From Bacillus safensis (GTDB taxonomy: Bacteria; Bacillota; Bacilli; Bacillales; Bacillaceae), in NCBI GenBank assembly GCA_030159235.1, contig BSBG01000002.1, forward strand, positions 496,001 to 560,000: 64,000 nt of DNA, written 5' to 3'. The position numbers and the translations under genes were made by a program. Each line of letters begins with the position of its first letter. The first letter of the stretch is position 1. Of this stretch, positions 25,297-34,905 are shown one piece after another. A model generated the notes under the pieces. It saw nothing but the letters and a program-made list of their open reading frames with translations, searched no databases and had not been told where the DNA came from.

Positions 25297-26439
25297 TTAT
25301 CTCATTCCTTTTAATTTTTTCACACTTTGTGCGATCGATGTCATGATTTGCGGCGTTAGCTCTGGTCCTTGTCCATACGTCAAACTGATTCTCATACTGC
25401 TTTTCGCCACTTCTTCTGGTTTCCCCATTGCAAGCAGTACACGGCTCGGCTCTTTTTTCTTAGCAGAGCAGGCAGATGTTGTCGAGACATACATGCCTTC
25501 TTTTTCAAGCATATGGAGGAGAACTTCGATTTGAATACCTGGCACTGAAAAATTCACAATGTGCGGCGCACTTTGCGTCAGCGGTGTGTTCATGACAATG
25601 CCTTCTATTTCTCCAAGCTGTTTTTGCAGCTGCGTTTTTAAATCCAGCATCTCATCATGATGCTTTTCAAGCTGTTCAAATGATTGTTTCATGGCTTTTG
25701 CTAAGCTGACAGCTCCAGCAGGGTTTTCTGTACCTGAACGAAGGCCTAATTCCTGCTCTCCCCCAGTAATAAAAGGGGCGAGAACAACATCTTTCTTTAA
25801 AAAGAGCGCCCCTGTGCCTTTTAAACCATGAATTTTGTGGCCTGACATCGTCAGAAGATCAACATCCAGCTGTTTATTGAGTGCTACCTTGCACATTCCC
25901 TGCACCCCGTCGACATGAAAAAGTGCGCTGTCCGTATGCTCACGAATAATGCTAGCAGCTTCCTCAATCGGCTGAATGGCACCCGTTTCGTTATTGACAT
26001 GCATCATGCTGACAAGCACTGTATCTGGGCGAAGCACCTCTTTTAAATGAGTCATGTCTGCATGGCCATGCTCATTTACTTGAATATAGGAAATGTCAAA
26101 GCCAAACAACGCCTTCAGCTGTTCAAACGATTCAATAACAGACGGATGCTCTATTTCTGTGGTCACAATATGCTTGCCCCGGTTCATTTTGGCAAGAGCC
26201 GCTCCTTTAATGGCAATGTTATTCGCTTCTGTTGCACCAGAAGTAAAAATAATCTCATATTGTTTCAAGCCTGTATAGTGAAGCATTTGTTTTCTCGTTT
26301 CATTTAACAGCCGGCTTGCATCTATTCCGAGCTGATGAAGCGAAGAGGGGTTTCCAAAATAACGCTCACTTACTTGCTGATATACTTGTAAAACCTCTGG
26401 GTATGGTTTTGTGGTTGCACTATTATCAAGATACATCAT
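25297..26439 (-). CDS. nifZ: Cysteine desulfurase NifZ (IscS-like), partner of ThiI
   Basis: A PLP-dependent class V enzyme that takes sulfur from cysteine and passes it to ThiI. PLP lysine K202 in MSGHKIHG; catalytic cysteine C324 in STTSACSAK. ATG 26439 has AAGGAG seven bases before it, giving 380 residues; the frame is open to 26481 without a site. thiI follows after four bases, an operon conserved in Bacillus. Confidence 0.96.
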   Translation of the reverse strand: MMYLDNSATTKPYPEVLQVYQQVSERYFGNPSSLHQLGIDASRLLNETRKQMLHYTGLKQYEIIFTSGATEANNIAIKGAALAKMNRGKHIVTTEIEHPSVIESFEQLKALFGFDISYIQVNEHGHADMTHLKEVLRPDTVLVSMMHVNNETGAIQPIEEAASIIREHTDSALFHVDGVQGMCKVALNKQLDVDLLTMSGHKIHGLKGTGALFLKKDVVLAPFITGGEQELGLRSGTENPAGAVSLAKAMKQSFEQLEKHHDEMLDLKTQLQKQLGEIEGIVMNTPLTQSAPHIVNFSVPGIQIEVLLHMLEKEGMYVSTTSACSAKKKEPSRVLLAMGKPEEVAKSSMRISLTYGQGPELTPQIMTSIAQSVKKLKGMR

Positions 26440-26512
26440 GACGAAACTCCTTATCCTCTTGCAATTAACTGATATCATCAAAAACCCTTATTTTTGAAAA
26501 TTAAGCGGTATA

Positions 26513-26541
26513 TTGACAACCTAATCAATTCACTATATCAT
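26513..26541 (+). promoter_or_regulatory. Sigma-A promoter of first brnQ-type gene
   Basis: TTGACA, exactly 17 bases, TATCAT. Confidence 0.75.
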
Positions 26542-26570
26542 GCATAGTGCCATTGTCATATTTCATCCAA

Positions 26571-26585
26571 AATTGACAGAATATT
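26571..26585 (+). promoter_or_regulatory. CodY-like box before first BrnQ gene
   Basis: AATTGACAGAATATT matches the CodY motif AATTTTCWGAAAATT at 12 of 15 positions. The same sequence with one change recurs before the second copy at 28130. Confidence 0.5.
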
Positions 26586-26625
26586 TAAATATGGTTGAAA
26601 ACTAAAACAATAAGGGGGTAACCTT

Positions 26626-27969
26626 ATGAAAAATAAGTTAAGTCAAACAGACACATTAGCCATCGGCTTAATGCTGTTTGCTCTCTTTTTCGGCGCAGGC
26701 AATATGATTTTCCCTCCTGTTCTTGGACAGTACGCAGGTGAAAACGTGTGGCTTGCGATCGTTGGATTTTTGCTGACAGGGGTTGGACTTCCGCTCTTAG
26801 GCGTCATCGCCGTTGCCCTGACAGGAACAGGTGCAAAGGGGCTTGCTGATAAAGCGCACCCTACATTTGGTACCATTTTCACCGTTATTTTATATTTATC
26901 CATTGGACCGTTTTTTGCGATTCCTCGTACTGGAACGGTTTCATATGAAATTGGGCTGGCACCGTTTCTTTCTGAAGCCCAGTCTGAATCATGGATTCCA
27001 TTATTGTTGTTCTCAATTACCTTTTTCGGCATTACCTATGCCCTTGCTTTAAATCCATCGAAGCTTGTTGACCGAATCGGTAAAATTTTAACACCAATTT
27101 TACTCGCTGTCATTGCTTTAATTGTGATGAAAGCCATTGTGACACCGATGGGTGGAATTGGCAGTCCACATCCATCCTATGTAGGAAGCCCGCTGTTTAC
27201 CGGCTTTTTAGAAGGCTATAAAACGATGGATGCTCTTGCATCCATCGTTTTCGGAATTGTTGTTGTCACAGCTGTGAAAGAGCGTGGTATTACAGAACGT
27301 AAATCTCTTGCAGCAGCTTGTATTAAAGCAGGACTTGTCGCAGCTGCTGGACTAGCTCTTGTGTACATAGCACTTGCTTATGTCGGGGCATCAAGTCCTG
27401 AGGCAACAGGAATGGTCGGTGCAAATGATGGCGGAAAACTTCTTTCGCTTGCGGCGAACTTTTTATTTGGTTCTGCTGGAAATATGGTGTTAGGGTCTGC
27501 GATTTTATTTGCATGTTTAACCACAAGTATTGGACTGGTTTCATCATGCGGGGAATATTTCTCGACACTATTTCCGCGTTTATCATACCGTACAGTTATT
27601 TTTATTGTATCTTTATTTAGTACATTTGTTGCAAACCTCGGACTGGCGCAAATTATTTCGCTCTCTGTTCCGGTTCTTGTTGCGATTTATCCGTTGGCCA
27701 TCGTGATCATTCTCTTATCTTTTCTGGATCGCTGGATCAACGGAAGACGGATCATTTATATCGTTTCACTCATTTTTACAGGTATCTTTGCCGTGATCGA
27801 CGGGTTAGTGGCAGCGAAGATCCCTCTTGGCGGGTTACATGAATTTTTAGAAGAAGCTGTTCCTTTATACAGTCTTGGGATCGGCTGGGCCATCCCTGCC
27901 GTTCTTGGAGCCATTGTTGGCCTTCTCATTTCCTTATTCAAGAGTCCACCTAAACAGCTTGCTTCATGA
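26626..27969 (+). CDS. braB: Branched-chain amino acid:cation symporter (BrnQ/LIVCS family), copy 1
   Basis: A 447-residue carrier with about 12 transmembrane helices that imports Leu, Ile and Val. Family features: GLMLFALFFGAGNMIFPP at the N-terminus, LEGYKTMDALASIVFGIVV, LTTSIGLVSSCGEYF. It occupies the position of braB in B. subtilis. An equally long paralogue follows directly, so both copies are co-orthologues of the single braB. A sigma-A promoter and a CodY-like box precede it. Confidence 0.92.
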   Translation: MKNKLSQTDTLAIGLMLFALFFGAGNMIFPPVLGQYAGENVWLAIVGFLLTGVGLPLLGVIAVALTGTGAKGLADKAHPTFGTIFTVILYLSIGPFFAIPRTGTVSYEIGLAPFLSEAQSESWIPLLLFSITFFGITYALALNPSKLVDRIGKILTPILLAVIALIVMKAIVTPMGGIGSPHPSYVGSPLFTGFLEGYKTMDALASIVFGIVVVTAVKERGITERKSLAAACIKAGLVAAAGLALVYIALAYVGASSPEATGMVGANDGGKLLSLAANFLFGSAGNMVLGSAILFACLTTSIGLVSSCGEYFSTLFPRLSYRTVIFIVSLFSTFVANLGLAQIISLSVPVLVAIYPLAIVIILLSFLDRWINGRRIIYIVSLIFTGIFAVIDGLVAAKIPLGGLHEFLEEAVPLYSLGIGWAIPAVLGAIVGLLISLFKSPPKQLAS

Positions 27970-27974
27970 AGCTC

Positions 27975-28012
27975 AAAACATCCCCGTCCATAGATGAAGG
28001 GGATGTTTTTTA
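27975..28012 (+). terminator. Terminator between the two BrnQ genes
   Basis: AAAACATCCCC / GGGGATGTTTT stem with T6 tail, so the copies are separate transcription units. Confidence 0.9.
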
Positions 28013-28067
28013 TTGTTCTCCATATACTAATATAGAAAAATTCATGACTTTTGTATGAAAACAGATG

Positions 28068-28095
28068 TTGACATCAGGCGCACATCCTTTATAAT
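28068..28095 (+). promoter_or_regulatory. Sigma-A promoter of second brnQ-type gene
   Basis: Consensus TTGACA and TATAAT separated by 16 bases. Confidence 0.85.
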
Positions 28096-28129
28096 TAGTG
28101 AATGTTAATGAAGAACGGTTTTAGCAACT

Positions 28130-28144
28130 AATTAACAGAATATT
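28130..28144 (+). promoter_or_regulatory. CodY-like box before second BrnQ gene
   Basis: AATTAACAGAATATT: 12 of 15 match to the CodY motif, with all three mismatches at the same positions as in the first copy's box. Confidence 0.5.
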
Positions 28145-28173
28145 TCAACATAATATTGGAGGCTTTATATTCA

Positions 28174-29517
28174 ATGAAGGCAACTTTGTCGACGAAAGAT
28201 ACAGTTATTATCGGTTTTATGTTATTTGCTCTATTCTTCGGCGCCGGAAATATGATTTATCCACCAGAGCTTGGCCAGTATGCTGGAACAAATGTATGGA
28301 GAGCAATGGGCGGATTTTTATTAACAGGTGTCGGTTTACCTCTTCTTGGGATTATTGCGATCGCTTTAACAGGGCGTGATGCAAAAGGACTTGCGGATAA
28401 GGCGCACCCAGTGTTTGGAACAGCATTCACCGTCATTTTATATTTATCTATTGGACCGCTTTTCGCTATTCCGCGTACAGGAACGGTCTCATACGAAATT
28501 GGTGCATTGCCATTTCTATCAAGTGTGCCACCTTGGCTATCACTTCTTTTATTTACACTCATCTTCTTTGGTATTACGTATTACCTTGCTTTAAATCCAA
28601 CGAAAATCGTGGATCGTGTAGGTAAAATTTTAACACCAATTAAATTTACGATTATCTTTATTATCATTGTGAAAGCGGTTTTGACGCCAATGGGCGTGAT
28701 TGGTACACCAGATGTATCTTATAGCAATGGATCATTTTTCAAAGGATTTTTAGAGGGCTATAAAACGATGGATGCTCTTGCTTCTATTGTATTTGGAATT
28801 GTTGTCATCAATGCGATTAAAGGACGAGGCGTGACAAGTAAAAAGGCGCTGGCTTCTGCTTGTATCAAAGCTGGTTTAATTGCAGCTGCCGGATTAACCT
28901 TCGTTTATCTATCACTTGCGTATTTAGGCGCGTCTAGTACACATGCAATTGGGTTCGTAGGAGACGGCAGCAAAATCTTGGCTCAGTCTTCTCAATTCCT
29001 TTTTGGCAGTCTCGGAAATATTGTGTTAGGTGCTGCGATTACAGTCGCTTGTTTAACGACAAGTATCGGCCTTGTCACATCATGCGGTGAGTATTTCTCA
29101 AAGTTACTTCCTAAACTTTCTTATAAAATGGTCGTGACACTTGTCACATTATTTAGTTTCATCATTTCTAACTTTGGACTTGCTCATATCGTTGCATTCT
29201 CTGTTCCAGTATTAACAGCGATTTATCCGCTGGCGATTGTGATCATCGTTCTATCACTTGCTGATAAATGGTTTGGACATAGAAGACCGGTCTATGCTCT
29301 CTCTTTAATTTTAACAGGCTGCGTCAGCTTATTTGACGGCTTAGCCGCAGCGAAACTTCCGATCGATCCAGTAAAAGACATCTTTCAAACCGTGCTGCCT
29401 TTTTATGACCTTGGCATTGGCTGGCTTGTCCCTGCAATACTTGGAGTCGTGATCGGGTTTGTGATCTCACTTTTCACTTCTTCTGCTTCAGAAGAACGTC
29501 AGAAACAGGCGTCATAA
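28174..29517 (+). CDS. braB: Branched-chain amino acid:cation symporter (BrnQ/LIVCS family), copy 2
   Basis: Second 447-residue BrnQ carrier, collinear with copy 1 over its whole length (FGAGNMIYPPELGQYAG, LEGYKTMDALASIVFGIVVI, LTTSIGLVTSCGEYF). I use ATG 28174 with GGAGG 11 bases before; the TTG at 28156 overlaps that region. It has its own consensus promoter, CodY-like box and terminator. Divergence from copy 1 is clear at the DNA level, so the duplication is not recent. Different substrate preference is possible. Confidence 0.92.
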   Translation: MKATLSTKDTVIIGFMLFALFFGAGNMIYPPELGQYAGTNVWRAMGGFLLTGVGLPLLGIIAIALTGRDAKGLADKAHPVFGTAFTVILYLSIGPLFAIPRTGTVSYEIGALPFLSSVPPWLSLLLFTLIFFGITYYLALNPTKIVDRVGKILTPIKFTIIFIIIVKAVLTPMGVIGTPDVSYSNGSFFKGFLEGYKTMDALASIVFGIVVINAIKGRGVTSKKALASACIKAGLIAAAGLTFVYLSLAYLGASSTHAIGFVGDGSKILAQSSQFLFGSLGNIVLGAAITVACLTTSIGLVTSCGEYFSKLLPKLSYKMVVTLVTLFSFIISNFGLAHIVAFSVPVLTAIYPLAIVIIVLSLADKWFGHRRPVYALSLILTGCVSLFDGLAAAKLPIDPVKDIFQTVLPFYDLGIGWLVPAILGVVIGFVISLFTSSASEERQKQAS

Positions 29518-29520
29518 TAC

Positions 29521-29559
29521 AAAAAAGCTGAAGTCCTATCAATGGACTTCAGCTTTTTT
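29521..29559. terminator. Bidirectional terminator, BrnQ copy 2 / ezrA
   Basis: Perfect 16-bp stem AAAAAAGCTGAAGTCC / GGACTTCAGCTTTTTT, 7-base loop; reaches the ezrA stop codon. Confidence 0.92.
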
Positions 29560-31261
29560 ATTGATGCTGATATTCTTTTTCTTGCTGAGCTAAAAGCTTT
29601 TCAACCGCTCCAGGTGATGCTTTTTCAACAGCTGCTGCTGCCACATCAAATGAACCGTTATAATCGTAGGCATAAAATCTTCGCTCTGCCTCTTTTAATT
29701 GTTCTGAAAGAATATGATTTTGGCTTCTAAAACGATTGCCGTATTGAATGATCCGTTCAATTTGATCCACTTTAGTGAGCATATCTTCTGTCTCATCCAC
29801 AACATTTCTTACTGTGTCAGAGGCTTCTTTTAATTGTTGATTCACAACCGGCATGTTGAGCGGCAGGTTCTCTAGCTGCTCGTGCACTTGCTGAATCATC
29901 TCCTGTGCTTTTTCAGCCCGCTCTTTTATGTCAGCAGGTACACCTGGAATATTGCTTTTTTGCAGCTGGCGCACTGTATCTGTCAGCATCGTTTTGAGCT
30001 CAGCCAGTGTTTCTCTCGCTTGCAATTCTTCTTTTCTTAATGATTGAAGATGATCTTTAAACGTGTCATGCAATGCTTTTGCATCATCAATAAAAGTCTC
30101 CAGTTGATTGATTTCATCCATTAATAACGAATATGCCACATGGTCACGATCAAGCTTCTCGCGAATTTGTTTCATCAGCTTTTCGATTTCTTCTAAGCGT
30201 TTTTCGAACGCCTTCTGTTGATCGAGCTCTCCGGCTGTCAGTTTATAGCTTTCTTTCACAAGAGCTGTTTCTGCCTTTGTTTTGGTATGATCCTGCTCGA
30301 GCTTTTCAAATGCTTCCGTCAGCTCAGGCATTTTGCTTTTGATTTCCTGACCTGCTTCTACTTCCGCTTCCAGCTGATCATACAGCGTCTGAATCGCATC
30401 ATCAATCATTTGCAAAATGCTTGATGCCTCATCCAGATTGAGTTCATCAATGAGCAGTTTTTCCGCACGGGTCAGCTGTTTGTTTAAGTTCTCAAGCTCT
30501 TTAGTGATCTGAATGTGCTCAAGCTTGTAGCCTTTGTCTATCATTTCTTGATATCCGTCTTTCAGCTTCGTCAGCTGGCCTGGTACGGTTTGTTTACAGT
30601 CTGCAATGAGCTTCGGTACATCATTGATATACAGCTGAAGCTGATCGAGTCTCCGGTCTTGCTCAAGCAAAACCTTTCTTGCTTTCATGTAGTTTCCGTT
30701 TTCTGTCTCTTCCTCGTACTGCTTGATCCCTTCCCAGGCCTCATCTAAGTCCTGCTCCATTTTGTCATAAAGGGTGCCGTATAAATGGCTGTACGCAAGC
30801 AGATTTTTTCGAACTGTTTGATACTGCTCTTTAACCTTTTCAATGTCCTTGCGATTTTGCTCCTCGCTTGTGACAAGGTCTGCAATCTCTTTTAAAATGT
30901 CTTCAATGTTCGAATCAGCAGCACTCAGCAAGTCCTCAATGTGCGTAAGAACCTGCTTGGCTTTGGAGAATCGATATTTATCAGAATACTCTTCTGCATC
31001 ATATAATAGCTCCTCTACCTTTGGAAGATGGGCTGTGACGATATCGTCCCACTCTGCACGCCATCTTTCAAAAAATTGCTCTGTTTCTCCAGTCATTTTT
31101 AAATGTTTGATTTTTGAAATTTCTTCTACAATTGATCTGTTTAAAATTTCAATTTTCCATGCTTCCAATCGGTCAATCTCTTTATATATATTTTTTCGCA
31201 GGAAATAACCGACTGAAAACAAAGCAAGCAAAATGACAATTAAACCGATGATTAACTCCAT
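29558..31261 (-). CDS. ezrA: Septation ring formation regulator EzrA
   Basis: A 567-residue divisome protein. One N-terminal transmembrane helix (LIIGLIVILLALFSVGYFL, about 3-21), then a cytoplasmic, almost wholly coiled-coil rod of spectrin-like repeats. EzrA limits FtsZ ring assembly and links FtsZ to cell-wall synthases. Start has AAGGGGG upstream. Neighbours as in B. subtilis. Confidence 0.97.
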   Translation of the reverse strand: MELIIGLIVILLALFSVGYFLRKNIYKEIDRLEAWKIEILNRSIVEEISKIKHLKMTGETEQFFERWRAEWDDIVTAHLPKVEELLYDAEEYSDKYRFSKAKQVLTHIEDLLSAADSNIEDILKEIADLVTSEEQNRKDIEKVKEQYQTVRKNLLAYSHLYGTLYDKMEQDLDEAWEGIKQYEEETENGNYMKARKVLLEQDRRLDQLQLYINDVPKLIADCKQTVPGQLTKLKDGYQEMIDKGYKLEHIQITKELENLNKQLTRAEKLLIDELNLDEASSILQMIDDAIQTLYDQLEAEVEAGQEIKSKMPELTEAFEKLEQDHTKTKAETALVKESYKLTAGELDQQKAFEKRLEEIEKLMKQIREKLDRDHVAYSLLMDEINQLETFIDDAKALHDTFKDHLQSLRKEELQARETLAELKTMLTDTVRQLQKSNIPGVPADIKERAEKAQEMIQQVHEQLENLPLNMPVVNQQLKEASDTVRNVVDETEDMLTKVDQIERIIQYGNRFRSQNHILSEQLKEAERRFYAYDYNGSFDVAAAAVEKASPGAVEKLLAQQEKEYQHQ

Positions 31262-31601
31262 AATGAGCCCCCTTGTTGTGATCTAAGTGATGTCAGGGTA
31301 AAAGTGTCCCGAGTAGACCTGAGAACCCTTTCGTGTCCGCTTTGCATTTGTTTTTTTATAAGCAGGATTGTATGTTTTCCAATACCATCCATTCACGGTT
31401 TTATGTATGTTTTTTCAAGAAAGTATTTGAGCCTTTCTATCATTTGATCACACGTATCGATGTGACCTGCTTTTATGTATGCGGAAGCTGTCGTTTTCAT
31501 TGTTATTATGATACCATGTAACCAGCATTTTTGGTCATGATTTTTCATTATTTTCGCTGATAAACATCACGTTTTTCAAAATATCGACAAGAGGTGACGA
31601 C
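31262..31601. other. Gene-free stretch between ezrA and hisJ
   Basis: Holds the divergent promoters. A candidate for ezrA on the minus strand is TTGGAA (31377-31382), 16 bases, TATAAA (31355-31360). No convincing hisJ promoter, RNA gene or small gene seen. Confidence 0.5.
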
Positions 31602-32417
31602 ATGCTGAAACAAGATGCACATCTACACACACCATTTTGCCCGCACGGCTCGCTTGATCCTTTTCATTCTTATATTGAAAAAGCCATCAAAAAGGGATTT
31701 GATTCCATAACCTTTACCGAGCACGCTCCGCTGCCTCCATCGTTCCAGGATCCAACACCTGAGCAGGATAGTGCCATGAAGCTCCACGACCTTGAAGCGT
31801 ATATAACAAAAATCACTCAGCTGAAACAAGAGTACAAAGGACAATTAATAGTAAAAACTGGGCTTGAGGTTGACTATATCAAAGAGTATGAAGAGGAAAC
31901 AAGAACCTTTTTAGACTGCTACGGTCCAGAACTAGACGACGGCATTTTATCTGTTCACTTTCTTCCTGCTGGCGATGATTATATTTGCCTTGATTTTGAC
32001 GAGCATGCTTTCCAGCAGCTAATAAGCATCTATGGCAGCATCGAACAGGTCTATCAAAGCTACTATGACCAAATTCATTCTTCTATTCTATCACCTTTAG
32101 GTCACTATAAGCCAAAGAGAATCGGTCATATCACCCTTGTCCAGAAATTCAAACAGCTTTTCCCATATGAGATGTCATCTGAGATTTATCAAAAGATCAC
32201 CCTTTGTCTAGAAGAAACGGCAAAAAAAGGCATGTCCTTAGATTTTAATACATCAGGTCTTCGTAAAACATATGCCAGAAGTATCTATTTAGATCAATGG
32301 ATGATTGACCTTGCAAAACAGAAAAAAATCCCGCTCATATTTGGGTCAGATGCCCATCAAGCGGAAGATCTCGGTTATGCTTATGATCAATTCGAGGACA
32401 CCATGAGGCTCGGATGA
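31602..32417 (+). CDS. hisJ: Histidinol-phosphatase, PHP family (HisJ)
   Basis: Dephosphorylates histidinol phosphate in histidine synthesis. PHP-domain metal motifs: DAHLHTPFCPHG (about 5-16), FTEHAP, the HFLP loop and the terminal GSDAHQAEDLG. 271 residues. Strong ribosome site AGAGGTGA. Its 3' end overlaps the convergent refZ by 31 bases, an unusual arrangement that leaves no room for separate terminators. Confidence 0.94.
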   Translation: MLKQDAHLHTPFCPHGSLDPFHSYIEKAIKKGFDSITFTEHAPLPPSFQDPTPEQDSAMKLHDLEAYITKITQLKQEYKGQLIVKTGLEVDYIKEYEEETRTFLDCYGPELDDGILSVHFLPAGDDYICLDFDEHAFQQLISIYGSIEQVYQSYYDQIHSSILSPLGHYKPKRIGHITLVQKFKQLFPYEMSSEIYQKITLCLEETAKKGMSLDFNTSGLRKTYARSIYLDQWMIDLAKQKKIPLIFGSDAHQAEDLGYAYDQFEDTMRLG

Positions 32418-33052
32418 GAAGCTAATGCCGACTCTTTTGGTTCTAGCAAATGATGAAGCGACCGGCTCAGCTCCTTAAAGTACATTTGATAGAAATAAGG
32501 CTCACTTGGATTCAAATAAAGCACCTCTGTTAAATATTGTGGCTGTAAATATGGCATCATGAGAAGTGATTTTAGCTGAATCATAAAGGATGAGAGTGAA
32601 AGCTGCTCGCAAATGACATGGGTGCTTTTTCCTTTTTCGATGATGAGCTGAAACAAATACTTTTCTTTTGTTAAATATGTCGACATGATTTCTCTGATGA
32701 GTGTCGAGTCAATCGTCACCTCACGATAAACGAAACGGGTTAATTGACGGTGCTTGTGCTGATAAGATAAAATATCAAAAACCACATGAAGTAAGCATTC
32801 TTTTGCGTGACGGGTTTCCATGTGATGGATATGTGTTTCAATCATGTGAATGTAGCCTTCATAAAAATCGGATACGAGCTGTTCAAGCAGCCCTCCTTTT
32901 CCTTGAAAGTAATAAGATATGTGGGCAACGTTGACGTTTGCTTCCTTCGCAATCTCACGGACAGAGGTTCCAGAAAATCCTTTTTGGTTAAAAAGTCTGA
33001 TGGCAGCTTCAATAATACGGTCTTTTGTTTGCACGGTTGTTGATGTTTTCAT
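32387..33052 (-). CDS. refZ: TetR-family regulator of FtsZ, RefZ (YttP)
   Basis: TetR-type protein with helix-turn-helix FSGTSVREIAKEANVNVAHISYYF (about 25-48). In B. subtilis RefZ binds sites near the origin and shifts FtsZ assembly during sporulation. I use ATG 33052 (MKTSTTVQTKDRIIEAAIRLF) with GGGGTGA, giving 221 residues; the frame is open to 33187 but lacks a ribosome site there. B. subtilis RefZ is about 207 residues; the longer C-terminus here reads into hisJ on the other strand. Confidence 0.9.
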   Translation of the reverse strand: MKTSTTVQTKDRIIEAAIRLFNQKGFSGTSVREIAKEANVNVAHISYYFQGKGGLLEQLVSDFYEGYIHMIETHIHHMETRHAKECLLHVVFDILSYQHKHRQLTRFVYREVTIDSTLIREIMSTYLTKEKYLFQLIIEKGKSTHVICEQLSLSSFMIQLKSLLMMPYLQPQYLTEVLYLNPSEPYFYQMYFKELSRSLHHLLEPKESALASHPSLMVSSN

Positions 33053-33178
33053 CCGCTCACCCCTCTTCATGAGTACATACTTCAAGATGAAGGCGGAAGT
33101 TCCTTTTACAATTGCTCGACAAATCCCACATGCGAGATGCAAGTTATGTATTTTTAAGATAGAAAGTAGGAGATTTTC

Positions 33179-33676
33179 ATGTTTCATGTCGAAAAACAGT
33201 CTGGCGATCCTTCAAAAGACTATCAATTGCTTGTCAAACAGGTAGAAGCCATTACAGATGGTGAACCTGATCTGATTGCCAACTTGGCAAATGCAGCTGC
33301 GCTACTCTATCACTCACTTCCTGAAGTCAATTGGGCAGGATTTTATTTGGAAAAGGGCGGCGAGCTTGTGCTTGGGCCGTTTAACGGACTGCCTGCATGT
33401 GTGCGCATCCCTTCTGGTAAAGGCGTTTGCGGTACAGCATTTGCGACAGGTGAAGTGCAGCGTATCGCTGATGTGCATGCATTCCCTGGACATATTGCAT
33501 GTGATGCAGCATCGCAATCTGAAATTGTCATTCCGCTCAAGGTCAATGGAGAGATCATTGGGGTGCTCGACATTGATAGCCCTGTAAAAGACCGCTTCAG
33601 TGAAATTGATGAGACCTACCTTATTCAATTTACAGAGATTCTTCAACAGGCTTTAACCGTCTCTCTGGATGCGTAA
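33179..33676 (+). CDS. ytsP: Free methionine-R-sulfoxide reductase (GAF domain, YtsP)
   Basis: A 165-residue single GAF domain enzyme reducing free Met-R-sulfoxide. The three conserved cysteines are seen in LPACVRI, GVCGTAF and HIACDAAS (about residues 78, 88 and 112). Divergent from refZ with 126 bases between starts. ATG with AGGAG. Followed by its own terminator ahead of the rpsD promoter. Confidence 0.93.
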   Translation: MFHVEKQSGDPSKDYQLLVKQVEAITDGEPDLIANLANAAALLYHSLPEVNWAGFYLEKGGELVLGPFNGLPACVRIPSGKGVCGTAFATGEVQRIADVHAFPGHIACDAASQSEIVIPLKVNGEIIGVLDIDSPVKDRFSEIDETYLIQFTEILQQALTVSLDA

Positions 33677-33684
33677 TCATGCAG

Positions 33685-33715
33685 AAAAGCAGGCATACTG
33701 TCTGCTTTTTTATTT
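33685..33715 (+). terminator. Terminator after ytsP
   Basis: AAAAGCAG / CTGCTTTT stem with CA/TG inner pairs and a T-rich tail. Confidence 0.85.
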
Positions 33716-33757
33716 TTCTTTGTTTAATGGGGAACGTCATCTCTGCCTCTAAATAGG

Positions 33758-33786
33758 TTGACTTCTCCTATACAGCGTCATATAAT
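33758..33786 (+). promoter_or_regulatory. Sigma-A promoter of rpsD
   Basis: TTGACT, 17 bases, TATAAT. Transcription should start near 33793, about 180 bases before the gene. Confidence 0.88.
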
Positions 33787-33792
33787 AGAGTT

Positions 33793-34578
<786 letters not shown>

Positions 34579-34604
34579 TTTCATTACTTCTCTAAGAGAG
34601 AGCA

Positions 34605-34652
34605 AACAAACCCTAGATCCCTTGATTGTTCAAGGATTTCTAGGGTTTTTTG
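34605..34652 (+). terminator. Terminator after rpsD
   Basis: AAACCCTAGA..CCTTGA / TCAAGG..TCTAGGGTTT long stem then TTTTTTG. Confidence 0.9.
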
Positions 34653-34679
34653 TTTCAGTTCAATCATATAAAGTAAAAG

Positions 34680-34830
34680 CGAATGTATGACAAAAGAAGC
34701 TAGGATGCTGTCCTGTCACATCCCGGCAAAGCACAAATGCTTGGCTCAAAGTGAGCTGGCTAGAAGGTACGTAATAAATGGACCGACCCTACAAGTTATC
34801 TAGGCTCAAAGGGTGGTCTATTTCTTTTTG
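34680..34830 (+). ncRNA. Probable RatA-like antisense antitoxin RNA
   Basis: A structured non-coding stretch: hairpins GGATG/CATCC (34703-34723), AGCA/TGCT (34730-34741), GCTC/GAGC (34744-34756). It ends in an intrinsic terminator with arms GACC.ACCCT (34781-34790) and AGGGTGGTC (34810-34818) plus TATTTCTTTTT. That T-rich tail is antisense to the last codons of a toxin-like gene on the other strand, the tail-to-tail arrangement of txpA/RatA-type loci. A possible -10, TATAAA, is at 34667-34672. No reading frame. The exact 5' end is a guess. Confidence 0.55.
34781..34830 (+). terminator. Terminator of the antisense RNA
   Basis: GACC(g)ACCCT / AGGGTGGTC stem with one bulged base, then TATTTCTTTTTG. 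Confidence 0.75.
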
Positions 34831-34905
34831 TCTATAAACGTCAACAAAGCAAGTATACACATCCCAAATAAAAACATAAGGGAACAATGCTTGAAAAGTT
34901 GACAT
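34818..34905 (-). pseudogene. Frameshifted type I toxin (holin-like toxin family)
   Basis: ATG 34905, with GGGAG nine bases upstream, begins MSTFQAL, the typical start of short Bacillus holin-like/TxpA-like membrane toxins. One extra base near 34879-34885 shifts the frame. In the shifted frame the sequence continues LMFLFGMCILALLTFIDKKK and stops at TAG 34818. Length is 88 bases, one more than 29 codons. With that base removed it would give 28 residues: a hydrophobic helix with a lysine-rich tail. As it stands the product is a 38-residue off-frame peptide without a membrane helix. Confidence 0.65.

Noticed and set aside
26488-26502. A second CodY-like box (TTATTTTTGAAAATT) before the first BrnQ gene
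   Set aside because: Only 11 of 15 matches in very AT-rich DNA upstream of the -35; not better than chance.
34680-34830. Riboswitch or ribosomal leader after rpsD
   Set aside because: No known aptamer signature was recognised and no gene starts right after the terminator; the antisense relation to the toxin-like gene fits better.
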